Below are positions 13,901-27,039 of a DNA stretch of 64,000 bases, in pieces. A program made the position numbers and the translations under genes. This DNA is from Chromobotia macracanthus. Its lineage: Eukaryota; Chordata; Actinopteri; Cypriniformes; Botiidae. The notes below the pieces were generated by a model. It worked only from the letters and a program-made list of their open reading frames with translations. It searched no databases and was not told the origin of the DNA. How positions within the stretch are numbered: position 1 is the first letter of the stretch; each line of letters opens with the position of its first letter. The stretch covers positions 10,405,001 to 10,469,000 of the forward strand of contig JAZGTH010000013.1 of assembly GCA_036877525.1 (NCBI GenBank), given 5' to 3'.

Positions 13901-15444
13901 TTAAAAGTTGTTATCAGAATGCAAGAATCTGTTACCAGTAAAGCATTGACCAGCTCATCGTCATGTCTGCCCTTATCCAGCAAAGTGGTGATCTGTGCCT
14001 TCAGAGCTTTGACCTCTGTGCTCAACACTTTGTTCCTGGCTTTGCAGCCCTCTAGTTTCTTCTTTATGTCTGAGTGGTCTTGTAGAAGTACTTCATAGTC
14101 CACGGTGAGCTTCTACAAAGTTACATTGTTACCATTGTTGTATTTAACCCACAGTTCTTGAGGTTTTCTGCATGATTACATCTTAACATTTCTCACAATT
14201 TGACAGATATCAGGTTGTTCAATATTCATTTCAATAAAGATGTTTCATAAGTATTTATAACCTCCAATGACTCCTTCCGTTCTTTCTCTATATTACGAAT
14301 GTGGCTGAAGTTTCTGTCTTGTGTCTTCTGCAGACCACCCAGTCTTATGATCTCCTCCTCCAGACCAAGGTCACAGAGCTGCTTCCTGTGAGATGATTGG
14401 TTCAGTTGTTGCTCCAGGTCTCGTACCTTGAGGGTGTAAAATGTTTAACAGTGAGGGTGTTAAATGTTGAACAGTGAACACTATGAATGTAACAGGGTTA
14501 TATAATCCCTTAATAGGTGGGACAGGTGTTGATATTAGAGAATAAATTCAAAAAGTGTATATGAATTTGGATATATCAGATTGTGGCATGCAAAAAGAGA
14601 AAAGAATAAAAGCATGGAATACAGCTCTTGTATTAAACAAGTATTATAATCTATGTGGAGATTTCTGTAAGATGAATAGCTTGCATGTTGCTACAATAAA
14701 TGTAAAAAGCACTGTAGGCTGATATTTTCAAAGATTGAAAGATTACTGATATTTAGTTAATGGTAATAATACATAAATCAGTCTACTAAAAGTGTAAATG
14801 AAGGTTCCGCTGACTCAGCCTCTGTTGACTCACTCTGTTCTGAAGGGCCAGGATCTGCTGAGAACGACCTCTCCAGCCTCCTGGATTAAACAGTATCTGC
14901 TGAATATTGACATCCTCACCCACCTCACAGCTCAATACCTGGAACAACAGTTTGAGTGAGATCATGCTGAAGGGATAACTAATTTACATTACTATATTTG
15001 TTGTTTACCAACCTTATGGGCTATTTTTATCTCTTGCTTAAATGCTTGGATCTGGTTACGGTACTCAGACATTTTGAGTTGGGCTGTAGATAGTTTCTCC
15101 TGTAGTGATTTTACCACCGGACTGTTCTGCAGTGAGAACAAAAGTCACAAGGATTTTAGTGTCCCAATAGCATTTAGTGCCACTGTAATTGAAGCTCATA
15201 TGTAAACAGTTACAAGCATTTGATCATGTACCAACTAATGATGTGCATCAATATTACTTCATGATTGTCCTCCACAGTCCATGAAGCCTTCTTCTGGTTT
15301 GAGTTCTGTGCAGGATGAAGTAACAATGTGGCCTGAAGCTAATTAAATAAGAAAAATATGGATAGATTGCATAATGTATATTTTTCATACCTTGGAGCTT
15401 TTTTTTCATACAAAATATAACATGCTGTACCACTGTACACACAC

Positions 15445-15524
<80 letters not shown>

Positions 15525-16657
15525 GTTATGTGGAAAAATTGTATGTATGAGAAGGAAACTATTGTTTTCTGTTTACCTCTTTCTCAAGATCTTTGATTCT
15601 GTTGTTTGCTTGTTTTGTTTTACTCTTCTCTCTTTCCATCTCAGCAGCTAATTCACGGTTCTTCTTCGACAGTTCCACAATTTTGGTTGCTGCAGCTTCT
15701 CCTGCCAGACCAGCGGTACCTTGGGTAGTCAAAGTATTGTAAAAAGAATATCAGAGTTATTGATATATTATTAGATTAATGTGGATCAATTTATGTGGAT
15801 CAAGCTCTCAACCATAACAATAGCACTTGTACCTGCTAAACCCAACCTGTCTTCTTCTCTCTTCTTCTTCAGGTGTTTTATCTCAAAGTCTTTCTCACTC
15901 AGCAGTTTATGGAGTCTGCCATTCTCATCTCTCAGCTCCCTCAGTTGATCATGCAGCTGTTCATTTTTATTCTGGATCATGCTAAATGAAACCAACAATG
16001 TTATATAAAGAGAAGACAAAATAATATAACAGTTCTACACATCATATGCTTGCTGAATGTAAGATCAGATCTAGACCTTGCCCCAAAACGTACATCTATA
16101 TCTATCTTGGATATGAAATAAAAGGCATTATGTAAACAACTTATATGTGTTAAAACATATAACATTTAATAAAGTTGATGTTCATTGAAAAAATATCTGT
16201 GTTCTGTGCTGAGAATAGGCAGTAAAATTACATCAACTGAGAAGGATGTAACCTTGATCATGAATCACATTTAGATTTCCTCAGTGGCACTGAACCTGTT
16301 ACAAGTGTACTTCAAATTGATTTGGACAAGAGTTTAATCAGTCAATAATTATGGTTTCTGACATGGTTTGATTGAGGTAACAGAAGCAGGTCTTTTTATG
16401 ATTACAGCCATAATAATTATATTTATGATGACAGCACTGTATTTATTTTACATGTGTCACCTTGCATTGAACAGATCCATTATGTTATTATCTTCTTCTG
16501 CAAGGTTCATATTGTCCAGATTGTCTGAGTCTGTATTGTCTTTGTCCACCTCCTTCCTCATCTCCAATCTCATTTGGATACGTTGAACTTGTTGCTTTTG
16601 TAGAGCTTGAAACTGAAGTCTCAGGTGCTCCTTTATTTGATTACTGTCACCATCCAT
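10965..16657 (-). CDS. ccdc13: Coiled-coil domain-containing protein 13
   Basis: Fourteen minus-strand coding exons join in phase: 16461-16657, 15833-15981, 15577-15719, 15258-15338, 15013-15126, 14834-14938, 14262-14426, 13936-14112, 12855-13061, 12683-12774, 12149-12289, 11580-11731, 11313-11418 and 10965-11130. They total 1995 nt, or 664 codons plus stop; human CCDC13 is about 715. All junctions are GT-AG. The predicted protein is almost wholly heptad-rich coiled coil. Segments diagnostic for the family are [20 protein letters not shown] (exon 2), EVGEDVN (exon 6) and [12 protein letters not shown] (exon 8). The family is a centriolar-satellite protein needed for ciliogenesis and genome stability (established knowledge). 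The start ATG lies 3 bases after an acceptor, so a non-coding 5' exon precedes it. Exon 10 (12683-12774) is the least certain: its acceptor has a weak pyrimidine tract, but it is the only solution that preserves phase. Confidence 0.95.
13690..13800 (+). repeat. SINE/L2-type 3' tail
   Basis: Contains GTAAGTCGCTTTGGATAAAA followed by GCGTCTGCTAAATGAATAAA, a tail I recognise as common at the 3' ends of fish SINEs and L2 elements. It sits in a ccdc13 intron. The 5' boundary is not defined. Confidence 0.6.
15452..15517. repeat. (AT)33 microsatellite in a ccdc13 intron
   Basis: Sixty-six bases of perfect alternating AT, about 60 bp from the neighbouring exon at 15577. Read directly; its length is likely to vary between individuals. 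Confidence 0.97.
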
Positions 16658-17220
16658 GACTGAAAAATCAAAGACAATATAACACATGTGACTAAAGCCT
16701 AAATTAGTGGTTTCCAACTGATAGTGACAGGTCTGTTTAGGTCTGGCTTTTTTCATCAAAACCAAAAAAACAAACTCATGAAAATTTGCTATAGACTAGA
16801 TTCAACAGTTTCACTTACAGTGAATATTAATAATTATTAATGCATTTCAGTGTTTGATTTTAAGGACACATTTTCTACTGTATAATAAAAAGGACCAGAT
16901 CTGGTAATGTGCTTGGTTGCCACTCAATGTCCCAAATAAAATTATGGCCTGTCATAACCTTCCCTTTTATAACACATGTATCATTATTATAACCAATGAA
17001 GCACTTTGAGCTGCATTTTATGTATGAAAGCTGCTATGCAAACGATATATTCAGTACGTTTTTAGTGCTATTTTTATTATCAGCAGCTTCTACGCAGCAT
17101 ATATAATAATACAACCATTGTGTATTCGAGACAGATTCATTATTACACAAACTATTAACTGTCTTCTGCCTAAGTGTATTGACGTAAACAAACTGTAAGT
17201 TTAGAACAGAACAAGCTTAC

Positions 17221-17360
17221 CTTCTCGCAAACCAGATTAAGTACGGCCCGATAATATTTAATAAATAAACAGAAAACACCAAAATAAGGCAGTGTTGTGA
17301 TTTAAGGAAACTGGGTTGTTATAACAGTTGTTTAGACTAGCGTTCCCGTCCGTTTGTAGA
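17221..17360 (-). other. ccdc13: Probable non-coding first exon of ccdc13
   Basis: The coding start exon has a good acceptor (TTTTTCAG) directly before its ATG, so an upstream exon must exist. A strong minus-strand donor, GAGAAG followed by GTAAGC, lies at 17219-17224. The transcription start is not visible; the upper limit is a guess bounded by the X-box. Confidence 0.5.
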
Positions 17361-17367
17361 CACAACC

Positions 17368-17381
17368 GTCTCCATAGTAAC
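17368..17381 (-). promoter_or_regulatory. RFX X-box motif upstream of ccdc13
   Basis: GTCTCCATAGTAAC matches the ciliary X-box consensus GTHNYYATRRNAAC at every position. It lies about 150 bp upstream of the predicted first-exon donor of ccdc13. RFX transcription factors use this motif to switch on cilium genes. The element is nearly palindromic, so strand has little meaning. Confidence 0.7.
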
Positions 17382-17879
17382 GTGTTTCAGGAAGCTGAGC
17401 GTAATAATCTCCAGAGACAGCCACAGGACTGAACATCTGAACATATCGTAAGGGTTTTAAAAAGGCTATAATTTGCCAACCAAAACGTTGATGATGTGAC
17501 TAATAAAATGTATGTAGGAATTACACATTAGAACATGTTGACACAATCCAGAAACAAGATTCACTGTTGAAGTCAGTTCACTGTCGGATATTAAGATAGT
17601 CATTTTGTTCTCAAACTATAAAATTCATGGGGAAATTTGTGTTATTGCTGTGCACATTTTATTTATTGTGTTTTAAATATTGTGTTTAATATTTGAGGTG
17701 TGCTGTCTGTGTTTTGGAAATTCACTGTAATAAATTCTAGAATTAATGGTTAAACTAAATTAATCAATATACGTAATTTGTTGATTGGCGTTCTGTCGAC
17801 TACTGCTACATATTGTGTCCTCCCTTTGTATTTGTTGCATATATAGTCTGATTCTCAAGGAACACACAAACTTAAAATA

Positions 17880-19454
17880 CAGTCATGTGAAAAAATTAGG
17901 ACACCCTGTGAAAGCATGTGTATTTTGTAACATTTTTTAATATATGGTTATTTAGTCTCAATTTTAACAATACAGAGAGAATCAAGTAATATAACTAAAC
18001 AATTAAAACTGAATCTTCTGTAGAACAAGATCTTCTGTAAATGTAATTCTACAAAAATGCCTATTTTAACTGAGGAAAAAGATAGGACACCCTAGCCCCT
18101 AATAGCTAGTGTTACCTCCTTTGGCTGAAATAACTGCAGTGAGACGCTTCTTGTAGCCATCTACCAGTCTCTGACATCGGTCTGAGGAAATTTTACCCCA
18201 CTCCTCAATGCAGAATTTTTTCAGCTGTGAGATGTTTGAGGGGTTTCTTGCATGTACAGCCCTTTTCAAGTCACCCCACAGCATCTCAATGGGATTCAGA
18301 ACTGGACTTTGACTCTGCCATTCCAGGACTCCATTTCTGCCTTTTCAGCCAGTCTTTGGTTGATTTACTATGTTTTGGGTCATTGACATGTTCCATGGTC
18401 CAGTTCCGCTTCAGCTTTAATCTTCTAACAGATGGTCTCACATGTTCTTCAAGCACCTTCTCATACACAGTAGAATTCATGGTGGATTCTATGATGGTGA
18501 GCTGACCAGGTCCTGCGGCAGCAAAGCAGCCCAAAACCATGACACTTCCACCTCCATGCTTCACAGTTGGTATGAGGTTCTTTTCCTGGAATGCTGTCTT
18601 TGGTTTACACCAAACATGTCCTCTGCTCTGGTGTCCAAATAATTAAATTTTGGACTCATCTGTCCAAAGAACATTATTCCAGAAGTCCTGGTCTTTGTCA
18701 ACATTCTCTCTGGCAAATGTCAGTCTGGCCTTGATGTTTCTCTCAGAGAGCAAAGGTTTCCTCCTTGCACACCTCCCATGCAAGTTAAACTTGTGCAGTC
18801 TCTTTCTGATTGTAGAGCCATGCACTTTCACATCAACAGTATCCAGAGTCTGCTGTAGGTCCTGAGATTTTAGGGTTTTTGGAGACCTCTTTTAGCATCT
18901 TGCAGTCTGCTCTTGGGGTGAACTTGCTGGGGCGACCAGACCTGGGCATGTTGGCAGTTGTTTTGAAAGCCCTCCACTTGTAGACAATTTTCCGGACAGT
19001 GGAATGGCTGATTACAAAATCTTTTGAGATCTTTTTAAATCCCTTACCAGACTCATAGGTTGCTGCATTTTTTTTCTGAAGGCCTCTGACAGCTCTTTTG
19101 CTCTCACCATGGTGCTCACTTTCACTTCAACAGTCAGGAGTACACCAAATTAAATGTTTGAGGTTTAGATAGGGAAGCCTCGTTCAAAATTCTGAGTAAG
19201 ATACACCTGTACACCTGTGTGTGATTTGAGCCATTTTAAGAGGGAATACATGTGAGGGTGTCCTAACTTTTGCCTTATTTAGAATTTGCATTTTGTGGAA
19301 AGACTTTTCTTCAGTTTTAATTGCTTAGATATATTACTTTAATCTCTCTGTATTGTTAAAATTGAGATTAAATATCCATATATCCAAAATGTTGCAAAAA
19401 TGTTACAAAAATACACAGGTTTTCATAGGGTGTCCTAATTTTTTCACATGACTG
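17880..19454 (-). mobile_element. Full-length Tc1-like transposon with long inverted repeats
   Basis: The element starts CAGTCATGTGAAAAAATTAG and ends in its exact inverse, with TA on both sides (17878-17879 and 19455-19456). The inverted repeats extend roughly 150-200 bp inward with some divergence, reaching about 18060 and 19280. The interior holds a broken transposase on the minus strand. Complete ends and a TA duplication make the limits secure. Confidence 0.93.
18099..19110 (-). pseudogene. Tc1-like transposase pseudogene
   Basis: Reads from MVRAKELSEA at about 19110 to the terminal GGNTSY at 18101, about 337 residues, the normal length for Tc1 transposases. Visible landmarks are the helix-turn-helix region, VLWTDESKI with the first catalytic Asp (near 18650), NDPKHSK with the second (near 18395), and NPIEMLWGDLK with the catalytic Glu (near 18275). 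A one-base frameshift near 18325 and earlier stops near 18880-19030 break the frame. Confidence 0.88.
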
Positions 19455-19531
19455 TATATCTTGAATCCACTGAAAGTTTCTTTGAATAAGTGTCTACCAA
19501 AAGAATAAATTAAATGACAAAATTGCTTATA

Positions 19532-20893
19532 CAGTGCATTCGGAAAGTATTCACAGCACTTCACCTTTTCCACGTTACAGCCTCATTCCAAAATGGATTC
19601 AATTAATTATTTTCCTTAAAATCCTACAAACAATACCCCATAATGACAACGTGAAGGAAGTTTGTTTAAAATTTTTGCAAATTTATTAAAAATAAAAACG
19701 AAAATCACATGTACATTAGTATTCAAAGCCTTTGCCATGACACTCAAAATTAAGCTCAGGTACATCCTGTTTCCACTGATCATCCTTGAGATGTGTCTAC
19801 AACTTCATTGGAGTCCACCTGTGGTAAATTCAGCTGATTGGACATGATTTGAAAGGCACACGTGTCTATATAAGGTCCCACAGTTAACAGTGCACGTCAG
19901 AGCACAAACCAAGCCATTGCCTGTAGACGTCTGAGGTACATATCTGGGGAAGGGTACAGAAAAATTTGCATTGACGGTCCCAATGAGTTCTATCATCCAT
20001 TAATGGAAGAAGTTTGGAACCACCAGAACTCTTCCTAGAGTGGGCAGCCCAGCCAAACAGAGCCGGAGAAGGGCCTTAGTCAGGGCAGTGACTAAGAACC
20101 CACTGGCCACTGACACAGAAAGGAGGTCACAGAACACTGGTCACAGAAAGGAGAAGCTTCCAGAGTAACAACCATCTCTACAGCACTCCACCATTCAGGC
20201 CTGTATAGTGGAGTGGCCAGACAGAAACCACTCCTTAGTTAAAGATAAACAACTGCCTGCCTGGAGGCACCTGAAGAACTCTCAGACCATGAGAAACAAA
20301 ATTCTATGGTCTGATGATACAAAGATTAAACTCTTTGGCCTGAATAGCAAGTGTCATGTCTGGAGGAAACCAGGCACCGCTCATCACCTGGCCAATACCA
20401 TCCCTACAGTGAAGCATGGTGGTGGCAGCATCATGCTGTGGGGATGTTTTTCAGCAGCAGGAACTGGGAGACTAGTCAGGATTGAGGGGAAGATGATTGC
20501 AGTAATGTACAAAGACATCCTTGATGAAAACCTGCTCCAGAGCACTCTGGACCTCAGACCAGGGGCGAAAGGTCATTGTCCTGTTGGAAGATGAACCTAA
20601 GCATACAGCCAAGATAACAAAGGAGTGGCTAAGGGACAACTGTGAATGTCCTTGAGTGGCCCAGCCAAAGCCCAGACTTGATTGAACATCTCTGGAGAGA
20701 TCTGAAAATGGCTGTGCACCAACGCCCCCCCCCATCCAACCTGATGGAGCTTGAGAGGTCCCGCAAAGAAGAATGGGAGAAACTCCCCAAAAATAGTCGT
20801 GCCACGCTTGTAGCATTATACTCAAAAAGACTTGAGTTTGTAATTGCTGCCAAAGGTGTTTCAAAGTATTGATCAAAGGCTGTGAATACTTAT
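19532..20893 (+). mobile_element. Tc1-like transposon lacking its 3' inverted repeat
   Basis: The left end, CAGTGCATTCGGAAAGTATT after a TA (19530-19531), is a Tc1-type terminus. The transposase remnant runs in the plus direction to a stop at 20870-20872 and then GTGAATACTTATACACAAA. The expected inverse of the left end is not found, so the 3' end is lost. It lies only 77 bp from the preceding Tc1 element and belongs to a different subfamily. Confidence 0.85.
20020..20872 (+). pseudogene. Tc1-like transposase pseudogene
   Basis: Plus-strand fragments include [14 protein letters not shown] (first catalytic Asp, near 20297), [20 protein letters not shown] (near 20409), a degenerate second-Asp box reading EDEPKHTAK (near 20585) and [13 protein letters not shown] (catalytic Glu, near 20682). 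The helix-turn-helix start is missing or disrupted. Stops and frameshifts separate the blocks. Confidence 0.85.
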
Positions 20894-21669
20894 ACACAAA
20901 CTCAGTGGTAGCTGAGGTATAGTTATTCTTAAAAGAATATTTTTAAGAATATTTAAAATTATTAAAATTTGAATTACAAAAGCATTATCTTTGAAGTATT
21001 TAGCTACACAACTTAAATCAACAACCTGGCCACAAAATAACACCCTATGCTTACTCATTCCAATCACACACACACACAACAGAACTAGTAAGTGATTAAG
21101 TTGGCATGAATATCCTGTTTGTAACATCAACATTAAATATGCAAACAAATAGTACTATTAATTATTTAGCAATAGTAAGGTCCCTGCTTAACGTGTTGTA
21201 AATCTAATTCAATTGATAATTCATTCCTTTACTGCATATAAAAAAACTGTAAAATGTAAAACAAGATGAAAAATTCTTAGTCACACCTCTTTTCTGAAAA
21301 AAGCATGGGATTGAAACAGCAACAACCACCAGCATGAAGCATAAAATATATCCTATTTCTATATCCAAATAGCTTTAAAGCCAAAACAAACATTTTATAT
21401 CATTATTTTTTACTGGCATTATGGTAAATGATAGCAATTTAGCAATAATAGCAATTTGGGGGCAGTCTGTTAAATAGCTGACATTCACTTTTCCATCACA
21501 TACAATGTTTACATTGACAAGAAATATCATATACTGCTGTCCTCAAACACACCAGACAACAACCTCAGAGGTTATTAATGTTTAAATAAGAAGTCCTAAA
21601 TTAAGTGAGCAATAAATACAAACAGACACCTTAATATGAGGTGGTTACTGAGGGTATATATCAATAGCT

Positions 21670-22489
<820 letters not shown>

Positions 22490-23132
22490 CCTGACTAAGT
22501 GGAACAGAGACAAAAACAATAATAAAAAAGTTAAACAATTATACACCACAGTGCTTTTATTCTACATGATGATTGCTGTTTAATGCCTAACGTATCACTA
22601 GTTTGTAATATTGCTATCTAGAGTGTAGGTCTAAAGATGAACATCGTTAATATAAAACGATATTGCATATATGCATATTTAATAAGTTATATTATGCCCA
22701 CACTATCAATTAAAAGAATGACTTTAGACCTATCTCTGGAGATCAAAAACAGCTTTATGATAAAAGTAATAAATGAATTACAGAGTCGGTGTAGTTTTGT
22801 TCGTTGACGAATAGTCATACTCATGTCTTGTTACGTCAAGGTCAAACAATTTACATAATGCATTTACAAAGTAAACTTACACGGGTTTAATTAAACAATT
22901 AATGGTGTATACTGACAATGTATATATATGACATAACCCTTTAATACAGAAATATAATCATTGTAATTAATTAAGAAGTGACTTTCCCTCTCGGGTTAGC
23001 CGTTACACTAGCTTGTTTCTCAAAGCACTCTAAAAGGCCGTCGTTGTAGTTATCATAGCATATTTTATCGTCATATTCGTAAATACACAAGTACAACAAA
23101 TACAGATATTGTAATAAATATAGAAAATTTAC

Positions 23133-23200
23133 CTTAGTTTCCGTCAACTGGCGTGAAACTGCCTTCCTGTCGGTTCCTGCGAAAACGTGCGCACGGGAAC
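23133..23200 (-). other. higd1a: Probable non-coding first exon of higd1a
   Basis: A minus-strand donor, ACTAAG followed by GTAAAT, occurs at 23131-23138. The sequence above it (23133-23240) is richer in CpG than the surroundings, as expected at a promoter. The transcription start is not visible, so the upper end is approximate. Confidence 0.45.
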
Positions 23201-23228
23201 AGTGATGTAACACGTCACAATGACGCAA
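23185..23228 (-). promoter_or_regulatory. Candidate HIF and CRE-like sites at the higd1a promoter
   Basis: ACGTG (23185-23189) is the RCGTG core bound by hypoxia-inducible factors. CACGTCAC (23211-23218) and TGACGCAA (23221-23228) are CRE-like or ATF-like half sites. They fall at the presumed start of the higd1a transcript. Such short cores occur often by chance. Confidence 0.35.
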
Positions 23229-23869
23229 TCCAGTATTACAAAATAAGTGTTTTCGTTTTAAATTACTGCACGAAACTGTTGTTAATTGAAACATCAATGA
23301 AATGCATTTTCACTGTCTAGAATGTCTCTTGAAAACATAAATCAACACAATGATTTATGTTTTAATTAGTGTTTCGATTGATATTTTATTTTGAAAAAAA
23401 TTGGCCCTCCAAACGGTTGCCATCTCAGTGACGTACATAGTCACGAGCGTCCCGACAAGTGATCCTCGCGTGCCAAGCTTGAGTTTGTTTTGACCGGCAA
23501 TAATTTGTATTCACAAATTACAATATAAATAATATATAATTATAAAATATTATATGCCTTATTATGTCTTTAACCCCCAGTAAATAATCTCTTATTAGTG
23601 GTACTTCTGCAAAGCATCACTATTATTCTTTCGCATACTTATACTGGACAAAACATCGGTACGTAACTTGTCCCGCACCTTTTGTTGTGGACCCACGAAT
23701 GAGGGGCCAAATCAGCTGGCTTATTGAGGAGAGGTGTGTAATGTTCACCCGGTTTGCGAAGAAGTGGGCAAAAAAATACATGAAAAATCACATTGAACAG
23801 ATCTTTGTAACGTCATAGTATTGCATCAGAATGTCTCAGAGACTTGCAGTTGGGTTCATATTGCTCAGG

Positions 23870-24690
23870 TTAGCAAGCAGCAACAAATGGTGACATTTCA
23901 ACTTCATAGCCATGCCCTAGCAACCATCCTATTGACAAAGGTGAGAGTACTCAAAAAATAATAGAGACAAGTGCGTGGTCTCTTTCGAATTAACTCAGAC
24001 TGGCGAGAATTTAATTATCACCATGGAAACAGTCCAGCCATGCCCTAGCAATCATTTACAGCACCCTAGCAACCAATATGAATTACCAGTATCTCAGCAC
24101 CAGAACATTGTAGAGAAATTGGCTTTTTTTATTCAGACACATTCTGTCTTTTTGTTTTACCCTGTTAACTATCTAGCTATATCCTAGCACCATTTTCAGT
24201 TCCCTGGCAATTTTTAATAAAATCATATCAGTCATATTCAAAAAAGTCATATCAGCTTTAAAACATTGTAGAAATGTGGATGAGCTATTTGACTTGGCTT
24301 GAGGTACTGCCCTGGCAACTTCCTAGCCACACACTAGCAACCATTTAGAGCGTTCTAGCAAGTGCATATTATCATGAATAAGCAAAATTTCAATATATCT
24401 ATCATGTTTAAACATGCTTGCATCATGCTAGTTAATGTTAAAAGATGCTAACATCATACTATTGAATACTAGATTCATCTTAAAACATGCTAACATCATG
24501 TTAATGTGTTTTAGAGTCATGTTAAAATAGCATTGTATCATGCTAATTAATGTTAAAACATACTATTGTCATGCTACAATGTGCTAGCTTCATGCTGTTT
24601 GATGTTAAAACATGCTAGCACCATGTTAAAATGTCTTAGAATCATACTAATTGATGCTAAAACATGTTAGCATCTTACAGCACATTAAAA
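23870..24690 (+). repeat. Degenerate 'CCTAGCAACC / CATGCTAGCATC' repeat block
   Basis: The first part repeats variants of CCCTAGCAACCAT. The second repeats variants of AAACATGCTAACATCATG at spacings near 20-40 bp. A related block in opposite orientation lies at 45570-45930. It has no coding potential. Confidence 0.75.
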
Positions 24691-24739
24691 GATCTAAAGT
24701 AGATAATAGGTTTTTATCATCTTTTTCATCTTTTCCTCT

Positions 24740-27027
24740 TTTAGATCTTCTACTGCCTACAGGCAGCAACAGAAGGCCAACATGTCAGTTTGAGCCCCAC
24801 ACAGAGACCTAAGGGGACTGGGAAGCATACGCAGGCCTCGAAGCCTAAGGGGAGATTTAATGAGGACCAAGATCCCCTCGAAGGCTGCGAAAAAGAAGAA
24901 CACCAGACACCAGCAGCCTGCTTGGGGGTTATTCCCACAAAGGGGGCTGCCCACCAACACCCCATGGCAGACCTCCCTCGGAACCCCAGGGGGCGCTTCT
25001 GGTTTCCCTGCCACCCCAAGTGTTTTAAGGATAGAATTACCCAGCGGTTCATCTGTCCAAATTTCTCTTGCCATTTCGCTGCTTCAAGAGACAGAAGACA
25101 TAGACATGATGGTACCTCTCTCTGACTTTAAGGCAGCATGGAAACTTTTGCACAGTTCATCCCCATGTCTGTTAAGTACAGTGGAGAGAGGGTACAGATT
25201 TCAGTTTGCCTGCTATCGTTTCAATGGCATTTTGCAGACTGTGATGGGAACTAGAGACTTTCTTGGCGAAAGGGGCTATAGAACACATTCTCCCTTACAT
25301 GAGACATCTAGGCTTTTACAGATTATATTTTATAGTTTCCAAAAAGGACATGGGTGCTTCGTCCAATTCTGGATTTGCGTCACTTGAATCGGCCTCTGAG
25401 GAGATACAGATTTGAGATGTTGACTCTCACGATGACAGGTTTGTCACGATAGATCTGACAAACGCATACTTTTACGTCAAGATTTTGCCAGAACACAGAA
25501 GTTCTCAGGTTTGCTTTCGGGATAGGATCTTACCAGTATTGAGTGCTTCCTTTCGGCCTAACCCTATTGCCTTGCACCTTCACAAAGTGCACGAATGCAG
25601 CCCTGGCTCCATTGAGACTCCATGGCATCTTGCGTACTGAAATACATGAAAGACGACTGGCTAGTTATGGCCAGCTCCCAAGAGTTAGCTACACGGCATC
25701 AAGAAATGTATTTGTTCACCTCTGAGGAGTCGACACACTGTCCCCTCTGGTTCAGCCTCATTCATCCAGCTCCATTGGGTTGAATGCCATGATGCAGATG
25801 TGGCAGAGGCTGCATCCGTATGCATTTCCTCTAATAACCTTGCTCTCAGGAGTCCTAGCCAGGGTTCACCAGGACAGAGTGTCTGCTGTTGGTTGTATTA
25901 TTCTGGCCAACCTTAATCTTGTTCTCAGACATAATGTTTCTCCTGGATGAAGTCCCTTGGGTTGATCTTACACCCCTGGCCAGGGATTTGGAAACTGTGG
26001 ATCTGGCTCCTGGGGGGAACCAGTTCTTAAATTCTTTCTGAGTTCCAGAGCTTCATGTACTAGGAGATTGTATACCTTGAAATGGCAGCTCTTTGTTTCA
26101 TGATGATGGTAACACCTGTTCAGTGCTGGAGTTTTTCCAAGAGTGCCTCTCTACCCTAAAGGTTTATTTGGCTGTTGTGTCTGCTAGCCACAAACCTGTC
26201 AATGGAGCCTCTATTGGGAGACACTCCCTGGTGTTTCATTTTCTGCATGGTGCCAGACAGCTGAGGCCCTTTCTGTCACACATGGGTGCCATCTTGGGAC
26301 CTTACTATTGTTTTAAGGGGTTTATCTTCAGCTCCATTTGAGCCCCTAGAGTCAGCCTTGGATAAGTTTCTGACTCTTAAGGTGGCTCTACTTTTAGCTA
26401 TTACATCGCTCAAAAGGATAGGGGACCTACAGGCTGTATCAGCAGACCCTGCCTGTTTGGATTTTTCCCCTGGCTTTGTTAAAGCCATTTTGCACCCTAG
26501 ACCAGACTATATCCCCAAGGTGCCTGCTGCGGCTGGTCACCTGGTGGTACTTCAAGCCTTCTGTCCTCCTCTGTTTAAGTCACTGGAGCAGGAAAGTCTT
26601 CATTTACTGTGTCCAATTAGAGCTTTGAAGATCTATGACCACCAGTCAGGACATTGGTGTAAGACCTCTCAGCTGTTAGTCCATTTTGGTGGCTCCAACC
26701 GAGGTAATGTGGTCACAAAACAGTACTTATCTCACTGGGTCACAGATGCTATTACCCTGGCCTACAAGCCCTGTGACTTAATGTCACCTTTGGGCATTAG
26801 AGCCCATTCTACCAGGAGTGTAGCACCATCTAAGACTCTGTCTAGAGGATTTTACAGTTTAGACTTAAATTCAACTCTAGGCACTCAGGTCCTCCTGGGT
26901 TGACAAGTCTAAATCTGCTCCTAATGTTCTTGTGCCAATGTTTCACAATATCTGGGGCAGGCCTTCCCTGATGCAGCGTCAACTTCCTTCAAAAGGGAAC
27001 ATCTTAGGTCACGTATATGTAACCCAG
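24740..27027 (+). mobile_element. Degenerate DIRS-like tyrosine-recombinase retrotransposon, copy B
   Basis: Same order and strand as copy A: a gag-like basic segment (24750-25120), RT remnants with FVTIDLTNAY (near 25440), then a recombinase. It ends with the terminal-repeat signature AAAAGGGAACATCTTAGGTC and ACGTATATGTAACCC (26992-27027). The internal RT/RNase H region is shortened relative to copy A; about 600 bp are missing near 25700. The 5' end is approximate. Confidence 0.8.
26150..26910 (+). pseudogene. DIRS-like tyrosine recombinase pseudogene (copy B)
   Basis: The longest retrotransposon frame in the window covers 26286-26903. Recognisable are TSLKRIGDLQAVS with the first catalytic Arg, a lysine/beta region, GIRAHSTRSVAPSKTLSRG containing the HxTR box (near 26800), and the FYSLDL segment with the candidate nucleophilic Tyr (near 26850). 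The N-terminal part (VSASHKPVNGAS) is in another frame, so the gene is broken. It acts, when intact, to integrate the circular DIRS cDNA (family knowledge). Confidence 0.8.
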
Positions 27028-27039
27028 TAATATTTTCAC

